Below, one piece after another: positions 54,940 through 56,586 of a stretch of 56,586 bases of DNA (positions within the stretch are counted from its first letter, which is position 1; each line of letters starts with the position of its first letter). Source of the stretch: Fibrobacterota bacterium (GTDB lineage: Bacteria; Fibrobacterota; Chitinivibrionia; Chitinivibrionales; Chitinispirillaceae). The position numbers were made by a program, and so were the translations under genes. Below the pieces are notes generated by a model that made no database searches, had not been told where the DNA came from, and worked only from the letters and a program-made list of their open reading frames with translations. Location: contig JAEYNR010000064.1 of assembly GCA_023412475.1 (NCBI GenBank), positions 1 to 56,586 of the forward strand, given 5' to 3'.

Positions 54940-55692
54940 TTACTTTTTATTTCTTTTGAAACCAAATAGTCCAAGGCTAAACAAGCCAAATCCGAGCAAG
55001 GAAATGGTTGCTGGTTCAGGAACTGAAGGAATATCAATCTGATCAGCAAAACCGAAACGAAGGTTGTCGATTGCATATCCGGCAGGTTCTGAACCTACAA
55101 GGCTGAACTGAAGTCCTGCAATCTGGTTAGTGTTATCTTCGGTTACCAGGCCAAGAAATTCAATTCCAAGGCCTTCATTGAGTACCTGTCCGATTATTTC
55201 ACCTTGCCTGTTAAACGCTGTAATGGCAGTACCACCAATAGTATCGAAAAACCCACCATTAAGGCCAACACCGGCAATGTCCTTGTTGAAAAGCATGCTG
55301 ATAGCACCATTGAATGTAGGGGTTCCGGAAAGAACTGGTGATGTGGGGTTTGCTGCATCCTGGGTAATAAATGTGCCTGGGCCTGTGAGATCTAAAGTAA
55401 GATCGCTTACTGGTGTGCCGACAATAACACCACTTGGATTGGCGCCCGGAAGTGAGCCGCCTATGGATTGTCCGATAAAATAAGCACCAAATGATACAGT
55501 AACGCCATTAGATTCTGCACCGTACATTTCGGGAGTGTAAATAGGATTTTCTGAGTCAAATGCAATTTCACTGAATGTTATCAAGCCAGCATCGGAGGTA
55601 AAATTGGATTCTTCAATGCGGATAACTCCAGCAAAAATGGCTGAAGGAACAAAAAATGCAGTAACGAGAAAACTGGAAATTAGACGGTTCAT
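54940..55692 (-). CDS. PEP-CTERM sorting-domain surface protein
   Basis: The 250-residue product has a signal peptide (1-21, ending AIFAG) and an AGGAGG site before its ATG. The mature part is beta-rich with a jelly-roll-like pattern (ITFSEIAFDS, VTVSFGAYFIGQSIGG, GYAIDNLRFGF). The C-terminus is a textbook PEP-CTERM tail: VPEPATISLL, a hydrophobic helix and a basic end (FKRNKK). Such proteins are cleaved and sorted to the cell surface by exosortase, often together with exopolysaccharide genes; none is seen in this window. It is a single gene between its own terminator and a 750-base gap. Confidence 0.9.
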   Translation of the reverse strand: MNRLISSFLVTAFFVPSAIFAGVIRIEESNFTSDAGLITFSEIAFDSENPIYTPEMYGAESNGVTVSFGAYFIGQSIGGSLPGANPSGVIVGTPVSDLTLDLTGPGTFITQDAANPTSPVLSGTPTFNGAISMLFNKDIAGVGLNGGFFDTIGGTAITAFNRQGEIIGQVLNEGLGIEFLGLVTEDNTNQIAGLQFSLVGSEPAGYAIDNLRFGFADQIDIPSVPEPATISLLGFGLFSLGLFGFKRNKK

Positions 55693-56440
55693 TGGGCCTC
55701 CTAAAAAAGTTTAAAGATAAAACTGCTTGAGCAGAAATACTATCAAAACTCATGCCGTTTCACTTCCTTACTTTAATTGAGATAATCAAGACTTTTATTT
55801 ATGAGAAGTTTAAAAATTATCAGACTGCTTTATAAAAACTTTACACTTTTCGAATGCTATATAACTCACCCTGGTATTGATTAAAGTTTTTTGGAGGAGC
55901 TATGTAGATTGCAGAGCCATAGAACCACATTCTGGAAGGTGATTAGTATTCAGATTCCTTTTTTGCCAGGAATATCCCGTATTTCCACAACTTTTTCTTC
56001 ATTGCAAAATACTGTTTCCAGAGTTTATCAGTAGTGTTTGAGATTTTTTGACATACTCTGTTACATCACGATAGGTGGATTCTCTGAATCTGGCGTCACG
56101 GCTGAAACTGATGAATTTTTCGGGGTTTCAAGATTGTTCACAATCCATACTTCGTTTCATCAACCAGGCATCTTTTCCCTCATAGTGATCTCTGCTGGCG
56201 AATCCATTACCAAGCAATACCTCTTCAAATACTTATGTTTTCTGCGCATCGCCCTAGATATGTTCAAAGATCTTAGCAACGTGTACAAGCAAATCGATGA
56301 GATCCGACCATAATCACCCTTAATAAGGGGACGCTTTCCAGCGGGGGATTTCCACCACCATACCTAATGGACAAGTTTGGTTAAAGAGCGATAACGATTT
56401 AAGAATTAAGGCCCTGTAATCCTTGATGAAAAACAGAAGC
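55693..56440. other. Gene-poor region with decayed sequence
   Basis: About 750 bases. The first 250 are AT-rich and should include the promoter of the PEP-CTERM gene; the rest carries scrambled coding pieces on the minus strand (55943-56280, listed separately). Confidence 0.5.
55943..56280 (-). pseudogene. Decayed gene of unknown family
   Basis: Three minus-strand frames hold protein-like pieces in the expected order. Upstream, RRKHKYLKRYCLVMDSPAEI ends in a stop; the middle reads VWIVNNLETPKNSSVSAV, and in another frame STYRDVTEYVKKSQTL; the end reads LWKQYFAMKKKLWKYGIFLA, then KKESEY and a stop at 55943-55945. The order and strand agree, but stops and shifts separate them. I do not recognise the family. 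Confidence 0.4.
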
Positions 56441-56586
56441 TTACTCCAGCGGAAACAGTGTATCAGGTGTAGTAAGAGTTCGCGCCGCGTACAGTTTACC
56501 CAGATCCCATTTATACAAACATTGCCCATCAGCGGCTACAAAGGAAGTCGGATCAGTAGTCCAGGCTGTTGTAGTGATATCGTTTT
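56441..56586 (-). CDS. C-terminal end of a gene running off the window
   Basis: A minus-strand frame open to the window edge encodes 48 residues, including TTAWTTDPTSFVAADGQCLY and KWDLGKLYAARTL, ending in TAA at 56441-56443. The repeat-like Asp-Gly/Tyr-Lys-Trp pattern is reminiscent of a beta-propeller blade or a secreted beta-domain. Nothing more can be said about the parent. Confidence 0.5.
   Translation of the reverse strand, partial: NDITTTAWTTDPTSFVAADGQCLYKWDLGKLYAARTLTTPDTLFPLE

Noticed and set aside
56038..56313. Plus-strand frame encoding 91 residues
   Set aside because: Minus-strand reading of the same bases gives ordered protein-like pieces, so this frame is probably a shadow of the decayed gene.
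56320..56529. Minus-strand frame encoding 69 residues at the end of the window
   Set aside because: It overlaps the more protein-like frame that runs off the window (56441-56586) and has no supporting site.
1..56586. tRNA or rRNA genes
   Set aside because: No conserved T-loop/anticodon arrangement or ribosomal RNA stretch was noticed on reading; a covariance search was not possible here.

Overview
The window most likely comes from a member of the Fibrobacterota (Fibrobacter/Chitinispirillum relatives), an anaerobic-type degrader of plant polysaccharides. This is an inference from three things: a TIGR02147-type regulator translationally coupled to a DUF2341/LamG lipoprotein, many secreted enzymes ending in or containing type IX secretion (Por)-like beta-sandwich tails, and cell-wall-attacking enzymes of families GH8, GH74, CE1, expansin and RhgT. 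No rRNA or tRNA gene was seen, so the lineage cannot be proved here.

Layout. 2-1228 is the 3' part of an outer-membrane, Wzi-like barrel gene. 1.7-7.6 kb is a giant secreted GH8 glycosidase with DUF11 and Ig-like modules. 8.0-8.5 kb holds the wreck of a sensor kinase, followed by a sirtuin (cobB) and hemW. 11.2-20.3 kb is a minus-strand run of secreted or lipid-anchored proteins: a beta-helix lipoprotein, a tandem DUF3237 protein, a CE1 esterase, an SGNH esterase, a DUF2341/LamG lipoprotein and its TIGR02147 regulator. 20.6-23.6 kb carries two plus-strand acetylesterases (sialate O-acetylesterase-like and rhamnogalacturonan acetylesterase). 24.2-30.3 kb is an unusual secreted-protein locus: a CLCA-like metalloprotease/VWA protein, then a beta-propeller protein flanked by two paralogues of a family I do not recognise. 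30.3-31.1 kb is gene-poor and holds a degenerate 21-bp tandem repeat. 31.1-35.1 kb pairs a bacterial expansin with a GH74 xyloglucanase. 35.3-39.4 kb has an erythromycin-esterase-like protein, a small outer-membrane protein, a SlyD-like FKBP and two small membrane proteins.

39.5-53.8 kb is one long minus-strand block. It begins at the 53.8-kb end with PrkA, DUF444 (YeaH) and SpoVR, the conserved trio linked to starvation and sporulation, then a second, divergent PrkA, a PAS histidine kinase, a receiver protein with an anti-sigma-type ATPase domain, and a polyamine operon (speD, speE, ornithine/lysine decarboxylase, second speE-like gene). The arrangement suggests, but does not prove, that polyamine synthesis and a PrkA stress-kinase system respond to shared signals. 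54.9-55.7 kb encodes a PEP-CTERM surface protein. The window ends in eroded coding sequence and the 3' end of another gene.

Two genome-scale signs stand out. A dispersed TTCGAATTTCGGATTT-type repeat occurs in at least six intergenic copies, and eroded gene remnants are frequent in the gaps, so the chromosome appears to carry many decaying genes. The most novel-looking items are the CLCA-like/propeller/YGGLGN locus, a domain-inside-a-domain N-terminal module shared by three secreted enzymes, and the PrkA duplication next to the polyamine genes.
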